Source of the DNA: an uncultured Exiguobacterium sp.
GTDB lineage: Bacteria; Bacillota; Bacilli; Exiguobacteriales; Exiguobacteriaceae
Length of the DNA: 64,000 nt
Direction of reading: 5' to 3'
Assembly (NCBI GenBank): GCA_913775715.1
Contig: CAJYMC010000004.1
Span: 124,001 to 188,000, forward strand
Each line of letters opens with the position of its first letter. The first letter of the stretch is position 1. Below, piece by piece: positions 63,965-64,000 of the stretch. The translations under genes were made by a program, and so were the position numbers. The notes beneath the pieces are model-generated. The model was not told the origin of the DNA. It worked only from the letters and a program-made list of their open reading frames with translations, and made no database searches.

Positions 63965-64000
63965 ATACATGTTAGGCGTCGATATCGGTACGACGAGTAC
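63957..64000 (+). CDS. gntK: Gluconokinase, N-terminal fragment (FGGY kinase)
   Basis: Only the first 14 codons are in the window. The sequence TEYMLGVDIGTTST contains the phosphate-binding DIGTTST motif of FGGY carbohydrate kinases. The ATG overlaps the end of gntR by eight bases and AAAGGAGTCG lies upstream. From the gntR context this is probably gluconokinase, which phosphorylates gluconate to 6-phosphogluconate; the rest lies beyond the window. Confidence 0.8.
   Translation, partial: MTEYMLGVDIGTTS

Overview
The window looks like a contiguous piece of chromosome from a Gram-positive Bacillales bacterium. I judge Exiguobacterium most likely, by inference only, since no marker gene or database search was available. 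The support is moderate GC (upper 40s percent by eye), strong AGGAGG-type ribosome sites with some TTG/GTG starts, Bacillus-type signal peptides, two S-box (SAM-I) riboswitches, a CIRCE element, a GntR operator of the Bacillus gluconate type, a WxL surface-protein operon and a cold-shock gene with a long leader. There are no rRNA or tRNA genes, no insertion sequences, no prophage and no CRISPR. Genes are densely packed in short operons, usually separated by very clear intrinsic terminators, many of them bidirectional between convergent genes.

Layout. 1-8.7 kb: the tail of a sensor kinase, a DUF2231 membrane protein, a DEAD-box helicase with four perfect DnaA boxes at its 5' end, DUF3817, a ring-cleaving dioxygenase behind an MhqR-like palindrome, a cold-shock protein, a secreted M6 (immune-inhibitor-A type) protease, an HD-GYP protein and a GyrI-like protein. 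8.8-18 kb: a secreted M4 protease, an anchored SH3-like protein, a YhdH/YhfP oxidoreductase preceded by a structured candidate leader RNA, a DIP1984-like protein, a lysine-rich bitopic protein, a pectate-lyase-fold protein, and a YfcC transporter with a DUF1028 protein. 18-26 kb: small redox and detoxification genes (ABM, cupin, two aldo/keto reductases, OsmC, quinone reductase), a Nudix gene of lower GC, an rRNA methyltransferase behind DnaA boxes, and pepT.

26-41 kb: a three-gene WxL operon, a prohibitin-like protein translationally coupled to a 34-residue membrane peptide, an ABC-F ATPase (ykpA), a Nudix hydrolase, a PhoX-family protein, an SRPBCC protein, then a SAM-riboswitch-controlled pair (flavin monooxygenase plus ATP-grasp ligase), DUF975, DUF2325, DUF817 and a YczE-type membrane protein. 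41-54 kb: a MarR gene with two nearly identical nitroreductases, an FAD oxidoreductase, dbpA, rlmN, an ABC exporter with a methyltransferase, a haem-monooxygenase-like protein, a UDG-fold protein, and htpG under CIRCE. 54-64 kb: SDR, M20 peptidase, small proteins, a CBS-MFS operon divergent from a MarR gene with twin operators, mmuPM under a second SAM riboswitch, panE, and the start of a gluconate operon (gntR, gntK).

Recurring themes are sulfur and methionine supply sensed through SAM, electrophile and quinone defence under MarR-type repressors, extracellular proteolysis, and RNA or cold adaptation (two DEAD-box helicases, cold-shock protein, rRNA methyltransferases). The best candidates for something undescribed are the SAM-controlled monooxygenase and ATP-grasp pair, the CBS-MFS-MarR unit, and the structured RNA upstream of the YhfP-type gene.
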